A stretch of 64,000 nt of DNA from Bacteroidaceae bacterium (GCA_017556045.1 JAFZFF010000022.1:1-64000), one strand, 5' to 3'. Numbered from the stretch's first letter, positions 1 to 9,316 are shown. A program made the numbers and translations. The notes: a model not told the origin generated them from the sequence alone.

Positions 1-482
1 CTCCCTTCGGGTCCTCCGTCGTGCAGAGCACTGCACTCCCCTCACTCGGCACGGCTTGGCATTTAGCCAACCCTCTGAAGGCCTCTCTACGCCCCCTTCA
101 AGGGCGACAATTCTTTTTAGTTAGTCATTTCGCGCGTCAAAAACTATTCAGAAAGCATTGTCCTGCATTCTCCCTCTTTAAGGGGGAGTCCCCGCAGGGG
201 GAGGGGGTAAGGAGAGGGACGAGCGGAGCGACGTAGCGGGCGGGGGTAATTAATTCTCATCGCGGACTTTCTTTGTCTCACGCGGATTACATGGATTACA
301 CGGAGCATACATCGCTATTGCTCGTATGTGCCTGCCGGATGGATAGCTGCGAGAACTCCTTTCGATGCAGCAAAATCCGTGTAATCCGTGCAATCCGCGT
401 GCCCCCAAAAAAATCAGCGGAGGGGTAATTAATTTTCAGCGAGGAGATAATTATCAATTTTCCATTCTCAATTCTCAATTTT
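1..482. other. Repeat-rich intergenic DNA, no gene seen
   Basis: No convincing coding region is visible here. The stretch holds G-rich and C-rich tracts around 170-245. A block at about 243-442 is bounded by two similar direct copies of GGGGTAATTAATT and contains an imperfect inverted repeat (281-304 against 376-399, 22 of 24 positions). Positions 445-480 carry degenerate (T)TCTCAATT repeats of the sort found between many genes in this window. A reading frame at 21-236 lies in low-complexity DNA and looks accidental. Confidence 0.6.
243..442. repeat. MITE-like element with flanking direct repeats
   Basis: Similar direct copies of GGGGTAATTAATTYTCA lie near 243-259 and 421-438. Between them an inverted repeat (281-304 and 376-399) matches at 22 of 24 positions and encloses smaller hairpins, for example GCTGC/GCAGC around 344-370. 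The design resembles a small non-autonomous repeat element, but no related transposase is present and mobility is an inference. Confidence 0.35.
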
Positions 483-896
483 TTAAGCGTCAATCAGACG
501 CTTAAAACTGATCTTCTGCGCGATCTCCTTCTTGAGCTCCACCTCGGGGCGGAAGTTGATGTGGTAGCCCTTGATCTGTGCCGAGGGCGAGAAGTCGCTG
601 GCCGCCATAGCATCCTGGGAGAAGCACTTTGAGCGAACCGAGATGACGAACGAGCCGAGGTCGTTGAGCACCACGCGGCGGCCACTGAGGAGCGCATTCT
701 TGATATAGGGCTTGATACTGGCGAGCACGGCGAGCGCGTCAGCCTTGGTCACGGTGGTGGCGGTGGCGATGTCGTCGGCGAGCTCCTTGAAATCATAGTC
801 ACTGACCTTTGAGGCCTTGCATGAGAAGTAGTTCACGCCCTGTACGGCATTCTTGCCGGGATTCTTGCATCTTGATACTTTGTAGTTGATACTCAT
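483..896 (-). CDS. HU-family DNA-binding protein (HU-related type)
   Basis: This 137-residue protein belongs to the Bacteroidetes branch of HU-like proteins, which bind and bend DNA. The N-terminus (about 1-30) is the usual strand-rich extension with KVSRCKNP. The HU fold runs from about 35 to 125, with the helical dimer part DFKELADDIATATTVTKADALAVL and a conserved LNDLGSF turn, followed by the basic arm region ending in INFRPEVELKK. It stands alone behind its own TAnnTTTG box (1011-1018) and a repeat-rich leader of about 110 nt. It is distinct from the longer HU-like protein at 44752-45393. Family assignment is firm; the specific role is unknown. Confidence 0.85.
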   Translation of the reverse strand: MSINYKVSRCKNPGKNAVQGVNYFSCKASKVSDYDFKELADDIATATTVTKADALAVLASIKPYIKNALLSGRRVVLNDLGSFVISVRSKCFSQDAMAASDFSPSAQIKGYHINFRPEVELKKEIAQKISFKRLIDA

Positions 897-1010
897 AATG
901 GGTTAGTGGGTTAAGGGTTAATAATTAGGGGTTAAGGGTTGAGAGTTGAGGGTTGATGGTGATGCCTTCCGGACGGCTAATTCTCCATTCTCAATTCTCA
1001 ATTGCGAAGG

Positions 1011-1018
1011 CAAAGTTA
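1011..1018 (-). promoter_or_regulatory. TAnnTTTG -7 box for the HU-like gene
   Basis: Read on the minus strand the box is TAACTTTG, an exact match to the Bacteroidetes -7 consensus. The region between it and the HU start contains TTCTCAATT-type repeats. Confidence 0.5.
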
Positions 1019-1246
1019 CTACAAAGATTTTTGGCCTTTACAGTTACTGATAATTACTGATAAATATTGATAATTATTGATAATTAGGATTTTGAGATGT
1101 GCACGCAACACACATATAATCAGCGCGATAGGCGTAAATAAAAATATTTCGCGGATGCTGCGATTATCGGTGGTTCGCGCGTGCCGCGCCGCGCTTGCGA
1201 AAAAGATTTATCACTCCTTCCTACCACTCTTAACTCTTCGAATACG

Positions 1247-1425
1247 GTGTCAGTGTCAGTGTCAATTAATGTGCTGTCTCTGCACGTTGCCTGCCCCCTA
1301 TATATAGGGCATATTTATGTAATTAGATATACTGCGTATATCTAATTACTCAAATATGATTTTTATACATAAACATTTCAGCCACCGTCGGGACTGCGCA
1401 TATTAATTGACACCGACACTGACAC
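1247..1425. repeat. Inverted-repeat-bounded element with internal palindromes
   Basis: The 24-nt ends at 1247-1270 and 1402-1425 are inverted copies matching at 23 of 24 positions and consist of GTCAGT units followed by CAATTAAT. Inside are the 14-nt palindrome CCCTATATATAGGG (1296-1309) and a perfect 14-bp stem with a 3-nt loop (1319-1332/1336-1349). A third repeat end, with GTAGTCA units, sits at 1845-1875. Confidence 0.5.
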
Positions 1426-1505
1426 TACCTCCCCGATGTCTTGCCAGTCTGCTCTCACTCCTGCGTCAGTAGACTCTCCAAACCACTCCCCTGAAATAGG
1501 GTGTC

Positions 1506-1820
1506 GTGTTTCGTGACATCCCTGCCGATGAGAGTATATTTCGTACTCCCCGTCAAGGAGCAAGTATGGGGCGAAGCGAAGGGGTGAATTTGTCTGTTTA
1601 TACACGGTACACGTATGAATTTTGTACAATTTCTTTGCTTAATACCTATAATAAACAGCACCTTACACCGCCGAGTGTGTACAATTTTACACATATCCTC
1701 TTCCTTTATAAACCTGAAGGAGATGACTCCGTAAAACAGGGTATCATAGAGGGGGATGTTCTAAAATGGAACACCCTCGATATATGGGCTGAGGATGGGG
1801 ATGATGAACGAATCGAGTAG
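1506..1820 (+). CDS. Doubtful 104-residue open reading frame
   Basis: I do not recognise this product. The C-terminal third is acidic and protein-like (IIEGDVLKWNTLDIWAEDG), while the N-terminal part overlaps repeat-rich DNA and competing frames on the other strand. A later start at 1566 (MGRSEG) would shorten it to 84 residues. No TAnnTTTG box lies clearly upstream. It could be a small orphan gene, the tail of a decayed gene or chance. Confidence 0.2.
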   Translation: MFRDIPADESIFRTPRQGASMGRSEGVNLSVYTRYTYEFCTISLLNTYNKQHLTPPSVYNFTHILFLYKPEGDDSVKQGIIEGDVLKWNTLDIWAEDGDDERIE

Positions 1821-1905
1821 TAACGCTATTCCTTTTTTCCAAGGTAGTCAGTAGTCAGTAGTCAATTAATATGCTCTCTCCCTCTCGTCTCAAAAAAAAT
1901 GTATA

Positions 1906-3642
1906 TTACTTGCGTAAGAAGCTCTGCTCAAGGTCTTGCGACACGTTGATCATGAAGTCTCCCATACGCTCATATTGGTTGATGATGTCCATGTAGTAGA
2001 CGCTGGTCTGATAGCTGCTGCTGCCGCTCTCGATCTCTTCAATCATAGCATCGCGGAAGTTGTTGCGCAGGCTATTGAGGCGGTCTTCAGCGTTGTAGGC
2101 ATTGGCGATGGTGGCCAGCTCGCCCTTGTGGGCAGCTGTGAGGTTGGCTATCATCACATCGTAGGCCTCGAGCACAGCATCGGCCATGGTGTTGAGGTTC
2201 TTGAGAGCTGCGGCGTCAAACTCCTTCTTATGGATATTCTTGCGTGAGAGGATGCGGCTGATGGCTGCGCCCGAGTCGCCCAACGACTCCAGTTCGCCCA
2301 CAATCTTGTACATGGCCTTGATGCGTACCGAGGTGCTCTCGCTAATCTCCTCGGCCGACACGGCATTGAGGAAGGTGGCTATCTCGTACTCGATGCGGTC
2401 AGATATCTCCTCGTACTTCACCAGTTTCTCACACAGGGTCTCGAAGCGGTCTGCATCGTTCTCACCCACAGCTGACTGAGCGTAGAGGGCGCCATTCTTT
2501 GATATCTGCGCAAAGTGGATGATCTCGTCGAAGGCCTGCTCCACCGACAGCTCGGGAGTGGCAAGGGGACCTGCGGAGATGTACTTGAGGCGAAACACCT
2601 CTTTCTCCTGATTCTCGGGAGTGCGGATAATCCAGCTCACAGCTTTGCTGATCCAACCTGTAAACCATACCATGATGAGGGTGTTGATGGTGTTGAACAG
2701 AGTGTGGAGCATAGACAAGCCATAGAGCGCCGCGGTGCTCTCAGCCGAGCCTTCGGTGACTACAGCAAAGCCCTCGGCTGCGGGGTTGGGCAAGCCAAAG
2801 AGGTTCTCAGTGATGACACCCACCAAGCGAAGGAAGGGGCGGTAGAGGATGAGGGCCCACATTACGCCAAAGACGTTGAAGATGGTGTGTGACATGGCGG
2901 CACGCTTGGCCTGTGTGTTGCCCACAGATGCGGCGATATTGGCGGTGATGGTAGTACCGATATTCTCACCCAACACCATGGCGCAGGCCATATCGAAGGG
3001 TATCCAGCCCATGCTGAGCATGATGAGCGTGATGGCCATGGTAGCCGATGACGACTGCAGGATGAGGGTCAGCACGGTACCGAAGCCGAGGAAGAGGAGC
3101 ACCGAGCCGAAGCCATGTGATGCCCATGAGCTGACGAAGGCAAGCACCTCGGGGGTCTGACGGAGGTCGGGCACCGAATCCTTCATGAACGACAGACCGA
3201 GGAATAGGAGGCTGAAGCCCACGATGAGCTCACCTATATTCTTGCGCTGATTTTTCTTAGAGTTTGAGCAGAGGAAGCCGAAGAGCATCATCGGCACGGC
3301 CAAGAGCGAGATGTCGGCCTTGAAGCCCAGCCATGCCACCATCCATGCAGTAACGGTGGTACCGATGTTGGCACCCATGATGACACCGATGGCCTGTGTC
3401 AGTGTGAGCAAGCCCGCATTGACGAAGCTCACCACCATCACCGTGGTGGCCGATGAGGACTGGATGACGGTGGTGATGCCCAAGCCTGTCATCACTCCCT
3501 TGAAGGGGTTAGAGGTCATAGCCGACAGGAAGCCGCGCAGCTTGTCGCCAGCTGCCTTCTGTAGTCCCGAACTCATCAAATTCATTCCATACAGGAACAT
3601 TCCTAATGCTCCCAGTAGCGTAAATACTTGTAGTATACCCAT
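1906..3642 (-). CDS. Na+/phosphate symporter family protein with PhoU-like tail
   Basis: This 578-residue inner-membrane protein belongs to the NptA/PNaS family, which couples phosphate uptake or export to sodium. Residues 1-330 hold two inverted repeats with the family signatures GLGITTVIQSSSATTVMVV (about 53-71) and TVLTLILQSSSATMAITL (about 190-207), each followed by a GANIGTT or GENIGTT motif. Residues 370-578 are soluble and helical, resembling PhoU. Length is normal. It is a single gene behind a TACCTTTG box (3671-3678) and diverges from rprYX. Family assignment is secure; phosphate is inferred as the substrate. Confidence 0.9.
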   Translation of the reverse strand: MGILQVFTLLGALGMFLYGMNLMSSGLQKAAGDKLRGFLSAMTSNPFKGVMTGLGITTVIQSSSATTVMVVSFVNAGLLTLTQAIGVIMGANIGTTVTAWMVAWLGFKADISLLAVPMMLFGFLCSNSKKNQRKNIGELIVGFSLLFLGLSFMKDSVPDLRQTPEVLAFVSSWASHGFGSVLLFLGFGTVLTLILQSSSATMAITLIMLSMGWIPFDMACAMVLGENIGTTITANIAASVGNTQAKRAAMSHTIFNVFGVMWALILYRPFLRLVGVITENLFGLPNPAAEGFAVVTEGSAESTAALYGLSMLHTLFNTINTLIMVWFTGWISKAVSWIIRTPENQEKEVFRLKYISAGPLATPELSVEQAFDEIIHFAQISKNGALYAQSAVGENDADRFETLCEKLVKYEEISDRIEYEIATFLNAVSAEEISESTSVRIKAMYKIVGELESLGDSGAAISRILSRKNIHKKEFDAAALKNLNTMADAVLEAYDVMIANLTAAHKGELATIANAYNAEDRLNSLRNNFRDAMIEEIESGSSSYQTSVYYMDIINQYERMGDFMINVSQDLEQSFLRK

Positions 3643-3670
3643 GATTATTTGGTTAGTTGATTTTCGGGTG

Positions 3671-3678
3671 CAAAGGTA
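3671..3678 (-). promoter_or_regulatory. TACCTTTG -7 box for Na/Pi symporter
   Basis: An exact TAnnTTTG match on the minus strand, 28 nt before the ATG at 3642. Confidence 0.6.
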
Positions 3679-3753
3679 GGGTGGGATTGTTTCAAAAATG
3701 TTACATTTTTATTAAATCTCTCTATATGTGGCGGTAGAGTCAAGATTTCTGGT

Positions 3754-3761
3754 TACTTTTG
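3754..3761 (+). promoter_or_regulatory. TACTTTTG -7 box for rprYX
   Basis: An exact TAnnTTTG match 22 nt before the response-regulator ATG, giving a very short leader. Confidence 0.6.
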
Positions 3762-3783
3762 CAGTGTAATATAACATTGAAGT

Positions 3784-4473
3784 ATGGCCGAACGCATATT
3801 GATAGTAGATGATGAGGAGACACTGTGTGAGGTGCTCAAGCTGAACCTCGAGAACGAGGGGTACGACGTGGATATCGCCTTCAGCGCCGAGCAGGCACTG
3901 ACGCTCGATCTGAAGAGTTATGCGCTGATATTGCTCGATATCATGATGGGCGAGATCAGTGGCATCAAGATGGCCAAGATGCTCAAGGCCGACATCACGA
4001 CTGCTAACATACCCATCATCTTCACTACCGCACGCGACACGGAGGATGATATGATCATGGGACTCAACATCGGAGCCGACGACTACATCATGAAGCCCTA
4101 CACGGTGCGCAACGTGATAGCACGAGTGCGTACAGTGCTGCGACGCACGACAGGAAGCAAGAACCATCGGGCTGAGAAACCCAATATAGTGCAGGTGGAG
4201 GGGCTGATGCTGGACCTCGAATTTAAGCGCTGCATGGTAGACGGCACGGAGGTGAAGTTGGCGAAGAAGGAGTTTGAACTGCTGGCCTACCTCATCGGCC
4301 ATCGGGGAAGGATATGTTCGCGCGAGCAGATACTAAGCCGCGTGTGGAGCGATGAGGTGGTGATACTCGATCGCACCATCGATGTCAACATCACCCGCCT
4401 ACGCTCAAAGATAGGCGCGTACGGTTCATACATTGTCACACGCTCAGGATTTGGCTATGGCTTCCGCGACTAA
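3784..4473 (+). CDS. rprY: Response regulator, OmpR/PhoB type (RprY)
   Basis: This 229-residue DNA-binding response regulator has a receiver domain (1-120) with acidic pocket D9/D10, phosphoacceptor D52 in LILLDIMMG, T81/T82 and K104 in IMKPY. A winged-helix output domain follows (about 135-229), ending in YIVTRSGFGYGFRD. The receiver closely resembles my recollection of RprY of Bacteroides fragilis and Porphyromonas gingivalis, which acts in stress and sodium-linked metabolism control. The gene overlaps the kinase gene downstream, so the two are co-transcribed. That it sits next to a sodium-coupled transporter may be relevant but is only context. Confidence 0.85.
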   Translation: MAERILIVDDEETLCEVLKLNLENEGYDVDIAFSAEQALTLDLKSYALILLDIMMGEISGIKMAKMLKADITTANIPIIFTTARDTEDDMIMGLNIGADDYIMKPYTVRNVIARVRTVLRRTTGSKNHRAEKPNIVQVEGLMLDLEFKRCMVDGTEVKLAKKEFELLAYLIGHRGRICSREQILSRVWSDEVVILDRTIDVNITRLRSKIGAYGSYIVTRSGFGYGFRD

Positions 4474-5743
4474 ACGCTCGTACCACAAGCAGCTCTTTGC
4501 GATACTGATAGCCTGCCTATGGACTATCATACTCTGCTTCATCGGCTTCCAATATGTGAGAGAGAAGCAGTACAAGACCCACTTTGTCAATGCTCAGCTG
4601 CAACTCTACAATAATCATCTGCTGGAGATTATCGATGAGGGGCTACCCTACGAAGAGTGTATCGCCACATATGCACAACCCTTCGAGGAGCTGCGCGTAT
4701 CTGTCATCGACCACGCGGGAAAGGTGTTGTATGACAATATGCTGGCGGCCGACTCGCTCAACAACCACAGCCATCGGCCCGAGGTAGCAGAGGCAATGCG
4801 CAAGGGTGAGGGATACCACATCAGCAGGCAGTCGGCCAGCGATGGGCGCCAATACTTCTACTCGGCCACATGCGGCGACTATGGCATAGTACGCACCGCC
4901 ATACCCTACTCAGCTACCCTGAACGACCTGCTCGCTACGGACTGGAAATTTATCGGAGTGATGATAGCCATCAGCCTCGTCATCAGCGTGCTGGCCTACT
5001 TTATCACCCGACGCATAGGCAAGAGCGTGGAGCGCATCAACGACATCGAAGCCGAGCAGGAGAAGACACGACTAAAACGCCAGCTCACCAATAACATCAA
5101 CCATGAGCTGAAGACGCCCGTGGCCTCGATGCAGGTATGTCTCGAGACACTGCTCTCGGGTATCAACATCAGCGACGACAAGCGACAAGAGCTTATAGAG
5201 CGATGCTATGCCAATACGGAGCGCCTGCGCCGACTGCTCGAAGAGGTGTCGCTCATCACACGCATGGAGGATGGCAGCCAGCTCATCGGCAAGGAGCCTG
5301 TATGCATCAATAACATCATCGATGAGATCGCCAGCGAACTGGCCATCATGCCCAAGGAGGAGCGATTTGCACTGCATACTGACGTCCCCGAGGAGATCAT
5401 CGTGGAGGGCAACCTCTCGCTCATCGGCTCTATCTTCCGCAACCTCACGGAGAATGCCATCGCCTACTCAGGTGGGGAGAACATCTATATCACACTGATA
5501 CAAAACAATGCCCGCCAGTGTTGCATCCGCTTCGAGGATGATGGCTGCGGAGTGAAGGAGAGCCAGCTCTCGCGCCTCTTCGAGCGCTTCTACCGTGTAG
5601 ACAAAGGTCGCTCACGCCAAATGGGTGGCACAGGCCTCGGACTTGCCATCGTGAAACATGCCGTACAATTCCATGGAGGTACCATCACCGTGACCAACCG
5701 CCCCGGAGGCGGCTTGCGCTTTGACTTCTCACTAAAGAAATAA
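4457..5743 (+). CDS. rprX: Sensor histidine kinase (RprX)
   Basis: This is the partner kinase of RprY. The chosen ATG at 4457 (MASATKRSYHK) overlaps the end of rprY by 17 bp; an in-frame start at 4433 would give 8 more residues. Two membrane helices (about 13-34 and 163-185) flank a periplasmic sensor region of about 125 residues. The phosphoacceptor is H216 in NNINHELKTPV, followed by the N box (NLTENAIAY), G1 (EDDGCGV), F box (FERFYRVDKG) and G2 (GGTGLGLAIVK) of the ATPase domain. All catalytic motifs are intact. Confidence 0.88.
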   Translation: MASATKRSYHKQLFAILIACLWTIILCFIGFQYVREKQYKTHFVNAQLQLYNNHLLEIIDEGLPYEECIATYAQPFEELRVSVIDHAGKVLYDNMLAADSLNNHSHRPEVAEAMRKGEGYHISRQSASDGRQYFYSATCGDYGIVRTAIPYSATLNDLLATDWKFIGVMIAISLVISVLAYFITRRIGKSVERINDIEAEQEKTRLKRQLTNNINHELKTPVASMQVCLETLLSGINISDDKRQELIERCYANTERLRRLLEEVSLITRMEDGSQLIGKEPVCINNIIDEIASELAIMPKEERFALHTDVPEEIIVEGNLSLIGSIFRNLTENAIAYSGGENIYITLIQNNARQCCIRFEDDGCGVKESQLSRLFERFYRVDKGRSRQMGGTGLGLAIVKHAVQFHGGTITVTNRPGGGLRFDFSLKK

Positions 5744-5789
5744 GGTCTCTTGCAAACATCCCATTAACGACTCACGCCCAAACGTCCGC

Positions 5790-8700
5790 TCACTCCTCTA
5801 CCACGCGATAGAGGCGGAAGTTGTCTACCTTAAACCAGGTCTCGGCTGGGGCGCCATCGGTAGCGACGCCGATAGTGAGGGGAGCCTTGTCGGTCTTTTG
5901 GGTAAATCGGAGCTTGAGGGTCTGCATGGGGTAGCTATCGCCCACGCCTGGATTGCTTATCTGATCGCGGAAGTATACCGTGGTATCGCCAGCAAAGAGG
6001 CGTTGGCATCCTACACGGATAGCGCTGCTGCTATTCGACGCATGCATATCTACACGCAGCTCATAGTCGCCCGCAGGGAGTGAGGTGAGGACCTGGCTGA
6101 TGCTTGCGGTAGAGGTATTTGCTCCATCCCAGACGCCGAAGATGTACTTACCATGTGTGGCGGGAGGCTCGCCTCCACCACGACCCTCATTGATACCCCA
6201 CCAGTGGGTAGGGCTGACAACTGACCAGCCTATGGGGGCGAACTTATTGCCTCGGCGGCCATCGGCCTCGAAGCTGGGATTGATGATATGGTGGGTGACA
6301 TCGTCCATGCCATCGGGTACGATGCCTTCGCATAGCTTCACACGCACCTCGCGACCTGCGTAGTGTACGGTGGTGTAGGTGGGAGCTGGAGTGTCGCCCG
6401 AGGGAGAGTCGAGGCCTACGAGATGGATGCGAAACTGGCGCTCCTTGAGCATACCCTTGTACTTGCCTCGGCGGTCGCCGATGATAAGTGTTCCGTGATC
6501 GTCGTCCCAGCGAAGGGGTATCTCCGTGAAGGCTCCCTGCTCATAGTTGTAGTTGTCGCCCTCGTCTTCGTAGAGTATAAAGTCGCCATTGGTACCGGGG
6601 TAGACGCGTATCTCCAGGTCGTCCCAAGGCTTCTCGGCAGCATACTGCACGGCGGGGCCGAAGGGAATGATGCTACCTGCCTTGACGTAGACGGGCATGA
6701 TATCGATGGGGGCTACGCGCTGGATGGTCTGCCCACCGGCATGGAAGGCATTGCTCCAGAAGTCCCACCAACCGGTACCCTCGGGCAGGTAGACCTCGAC
6801 GGGGGCTGCTGCGCGCTCCACCTCGGGGTAGATGGTGTGGCCACTCTTGCTATCATCGAGGTAGGTATAGAGGGGGTCAGTAATGGGCTTGACCAGTAGG
6901 TTGCGGCCAAAGAGGTACTCATCGGTGAGGTTGATGGCGCGCTTGTCTCTGGGGAAGTCCATCACAAGGGCACGCATCATAGAACCACTGCGCTGCACCA
7001 CGTCGCCACAGTTGCTATAGATATAGGGGAGCAGGCGATAGCGGAGCTCAATGTACTGCTTCTGCACATCGAAGGCCCAATGCCCTGGCTCGGCGTAGCG
7101 ATAGAGCTCATTGACCATGGGAGAGGAGCAGTGATTGCGCATGAGGGGCATGAAGCAGCCCCACTGCATCCAACGCACCTGCAGCTCTTGTGCAAAGGGG
7201 TCGCGCGGATTGTTGTTGTAGTCCCAGCAGAAGAAGCCTCCTATATCGGTATTCCAGTAGGGTATGCCGCAGAGGATATAGTTGAGTCCCGAGGGTATCT
7301 GATTCTTAAAGCTATCCCAGCTCGAGTTGATATCGCCACTCCAGCTAAAAGCGCCGTAGTGCTGTATGCCGAATGAACTACAACGTGTCATCTGGAACGA
7401 GCGCTTGGCATTGCCCTTGAGCTGACGCTGGTGCTCGTAGACGCCTTTATTGGTCATGAGCGGGAAGGCATTCTTCACACTGCGCCAGCTACCAGCAGCG
7501 GTGAGATGGTCTCCATCGCCAGGCTTCTCGAAGTGATCGGGCTCGGTAGAGTCGGTCCACCAGGCATCGATGCCCATCGCATATAGCTCCTTGAGATGGT
7601 TCCAATAGATGTCACGCGCCTGCGAGTTGAAGGGGTCGTAGGGCTTCACGCCACGGTTGAGTGGCCAGGTATTGAAGGGGTACAAGGCGCCTATGGCCTC
7701 GAGCTCACGGTATTGCTGCGTCCATGGACCGAAGTTGGCCCATATCGAAATCATGAGGTGCGTATTCTGCTTGTGTGCATAATCTATCATCTCCTGAGGC
7801 GACTTGATGCGCGGCTCTATGCCCTTGCGCACATACTCCTCTGCCAAGGGGCGCAAGTCATCGGGCAGGTACTTTGCCCACTTCTCATCACCCACCTTAT
7901 TGATGTAGTAGGGGTTCATGAAGTCCATGGCATTCCAGTTTGAGTCACATCCCCAGTATTGCCAGTCCTGTACGATGCCATCGAGCGGAATCTGTAGCTC
8001 GCGGTACTTGTCAATCACCTCACACAGCTCGTCACTGGTCTTGTAGCGCTCGCGGCATTGCCAATGTCCCATCGTCCACAAAGGGAACATGGTGGCTTGT
8101 CCCGTCAGTTGGCGTATAGCTGCGATGACGCCATCTTGAGTGCCATCATCATAGAAGAAGTAGTAGTCGACACCTTGCGCCACCTCAGATGAGAAGGTGG
8201 TGTGGTGGGGAGTGTCCTCGAAGCGGCTACGCCCCGCATTGTCCCAATAAAGACCATAACCCTTATCTGACGCGATATAGGGGATAGTGATATTGGCATT
8301 GCCATTCCATATATCGATAGACTCTCCACGCTGATTGAGCTTGGGGCTGCGGCGCTGGCCAAGGCCGAAGATGGCCTCATCGGGCTCGAGGGAGAAGGAC
8401 TGGCTGATGCTATAGTTGCCCTTGTCTACACCATTAAGGATGGGGGTCACCTCGGCTACAGCACCTTCGCGCAACAGTACATTGCCCGCCACATCAGAGA
8501 AGCAGACCTTGCCGGTAACCTCATCCACGGTGACGGTGAGGCATGAGGTGCGGAGGGTGTTGTCCGTGACGTTCCATGCGCCCTTCTCCTTGCTGGGCTG
8601 CATGATCACCGAGAAGCTCGTCTTCGCGGGCATGGTAGCCAGGCCATCGGCATACTTGGTCACTCGTATGATACTCGGGGCATATACCGTGAGCTCCGTG

Positions 8701-8819
8701 GTGGGGTGGTCGCCTGCAGCATCTATGCGCAATCCGTGCTTGGTCTCACTAACGTGCTGTGCCATTGCCCCTAATGACATCGCCATCATCAGGGCCACCG
8801 ATGAGATGTGTTTCTTCAT
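5790..8819 (-). CDS. Glycoside hydrolase family 31 (alpha-xylosidase/alpha-glucosidase type)
   Basis: This 1009-residue secreted enzyme opens with a signal peptide (MKKHISSVALMMAMSLGAMAQ). An N-terminal beta-sandwich leads into the GH31 barrel from about 230. The nucleophile is likely D423 in AWWTDSTEPDHF and the acid/base D496 in WSGDINSSW, followed by a DUF5110-type region. The last 150 residues (about 860-1009) form an extra beta-rich domain that looks carbohydrate-binding. WWTDSTEPD is more usual in alpha-xylosidases than the WxDMNE of alpha-glucosidases, so xylosidase is my preferred but unproven specificity. It probably acts in the periplasm on plant oligosaccharides. No transporter lies next to it. 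Confidence 0.85.
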   Translation of the reverse strand: MKKHISSVALMMAMSLGAMAQHVSETKHGLRIDAAGDHPTTELTVYAPSIIRVTKYADGLATMPAKTSFSVIMQPSKEKGAWNVTDNTLRTSCLTVTVDEVTGKVCFSDVAGNVLLREGAVAEVTPILNGVDKGNYSISQSFSLEPDEAIFGLGQRRSPKLNQRGESIDIWNGNANITIPYIASDKGYGLYWDNAGRSRFEDTPHHTTFSSEVAQGVDYYFFYDDGTQDGVIAAIRQLTGQATMFPLWTMGHWQCRERYKTSDELCEVIDKYRELQIPLDGIVQDWQYWGCDSNWNAMDFMNPYYINKVGDEKWAKYLPDDLRPLAEEYVRKGIEPRIKSPQEMIDYAHKQNTHLMISIWANFGPWTQQYRELEAIGALYPFNTWPLNRGVKPYDPFNSQARDIYWNHLKELYAMGIDAWWTDSTEPDHFEKPGDGDHLTAAGSWRSVKNAFPLMTNKGVYEHQRQLKGNAKRSFQMTRCSSFGIQHYGAFSWSGDINSSWDSFKNQIPSGLNYILCGIPYWNTDIGGFFCWDYNNNPRDPFAQELQVRWMQWGCFMPLMRNHCSSPMVNELYRYAEPGHWAFDVQKQYIELRYRLLPYIYSNCGDVVQRSGSMMRALVMDFPRDKRAINLTDEYLFGRNLLVKPITDPLYTYLDDSKSGHTIYPEVERAAAPVEVYLPEGTGWWDFWSNAFHAGGQTIQRVAPIDIMPVYVKAGSIIPFGPAVQYAAEKPWDDLEIRVYPGTNGDFILYEDEGDNYNYEQGAFTEIPLRWDDDHGTLIIGDRRGKYKGMLKERQFRIHLVGLDSPSGDTPAPTYTTVHYAGREVRVKLCEGIVPDGMDDVTHHIINPSFEADGRRGNKFAPIGWSVVSPTHWWGINEGRGGGEPPATHGKYIFGVWDGANTSTASISQVLTSLPAGDYELRVDMHASNSSSAIRVGCQRLFAGDTTVYFRDQISNPGVGDSYPMQTLKLRFTQKTDKAPLTIGVATDGAPAETWFKVDNFRLYRVVEE

Positions 8820-8850
8820 ATGCAGTATTCTATTTCATACGTTTATGCCA

Positions 8851-8858
8851 CAAAGATA
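8851..8858 (-). promoter_or_regulatory. TATCTTTG -7 box for GH31
   Basis: An exact TAnnTTTG match on the minus strand, 31 nt before the GH31 ATG. Confidence 0.6.
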
Positions 8859-8925
8859 ATGGCTTTGCCCCACATCTACAACGGCAAGCTACAGAAAATT
8901 TTCATGAAGAGCCATAAAACAAAAG

Positions 8926-8953
8926 AAGGCCATCTGACAAGTCAGACGGCCTT
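8926..8953 (-). terminator. Terminator after secG
   Basis: AAGGCC-A-TCTGAC pairs with GTCAGA-C-GGCCTT across a 2-nt loop. On the minus strand the stem is followed by TTCTTTTGTTTT, so it ends the sigma-54 activator-lptE-TPR-secG operon. Confidence 0.8.
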
Positions 8954-8977
8954 AAAACCTTATTTACTATCTCGGAA

Positions 8978-9313
8978 TTAGTTGCCTGCTTCCTGAGAGG
9001 GAGCCTCGAAACCGGGCAATGTCTCGGGGTTAACCATGTTGCCATTTACAGCATCCTCCAAGAGTACGCTGTCGTGACCCAACTCTACGCGGCCAGGCAA
9101 TGTGTAAGCAGCAACAACGCTCAACAAAGCGATGCAGATTGCCAATACCCAAGTGGTCTTCTCCAAAAAATCGGTTGTCTTACGAACACCCATGATCTGG
9201 TTTGATGATGCGAAAGATGAAGCCAAGCCACCACCCTTAGAGTTCTGAATCAAAACAATGCCACACATCAACACCGAAACGATAACGATAAGTACGATAC
9301 AAAGTAAATACAT
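8978..9313 (-). CDS. secG: Preprotein translocase subunit SecG
   Basis: SecG is the small subunit of the SecYEG channel in the inner membrane. The 111-residue product has two membrane helices (about 1-22 and 52-72) and the family motif in GIVLIQNSKGGGLASSF at 19-35. The polar C-terminal tail (73-111) is longer than in Escherichia coli, as is usual for Bacteroidetes. It is the last gene of a four-gene operon, 3 nt after the TPR gene, and is followed by a hairpin terminator. Confidence 0.92.
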   Translation of the reverse strand: MYLLCIVLIVIVSVLMCGIVLIQNSKGGGLASSFASSNQIMGVRKTTDFLEKTTWVLAICIALLSVVAAYTLPGRVELGHDSVLLEDAVNGNMVNPETLPGFEAPSQEAGN

Positions 9314-9316
9314 ATT

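Larger units (their letters stand above)
897..1905. other. Long intergenic region with palindromes and repeats
   Basis: About 1 kb without a secure gene. It contains GGGTTAAGGGTT-type low-complexity DNA (900-955), TGATAATTATTGATAATTA repeats (1046-1087), an inverted repeat pair with (GTCAGT)nGTCAATTAAT ends (1247-1270 and 1402-1425), two perfect palindromes (1296-1309 and 1319-1349) and a third copy of the GTCAGT repeat end at 1845-1875. A weak reading frame at 1506-1820 is listed separately. Confidence 0.6.

Noticed and set aside
1378..1694. Overlapping minus-strand frames of 79 and 83 residues
   Set aside because: They lie in the inverted-repeat region, overlap each other and a plus-strand frame, and lack any motif or promoter.
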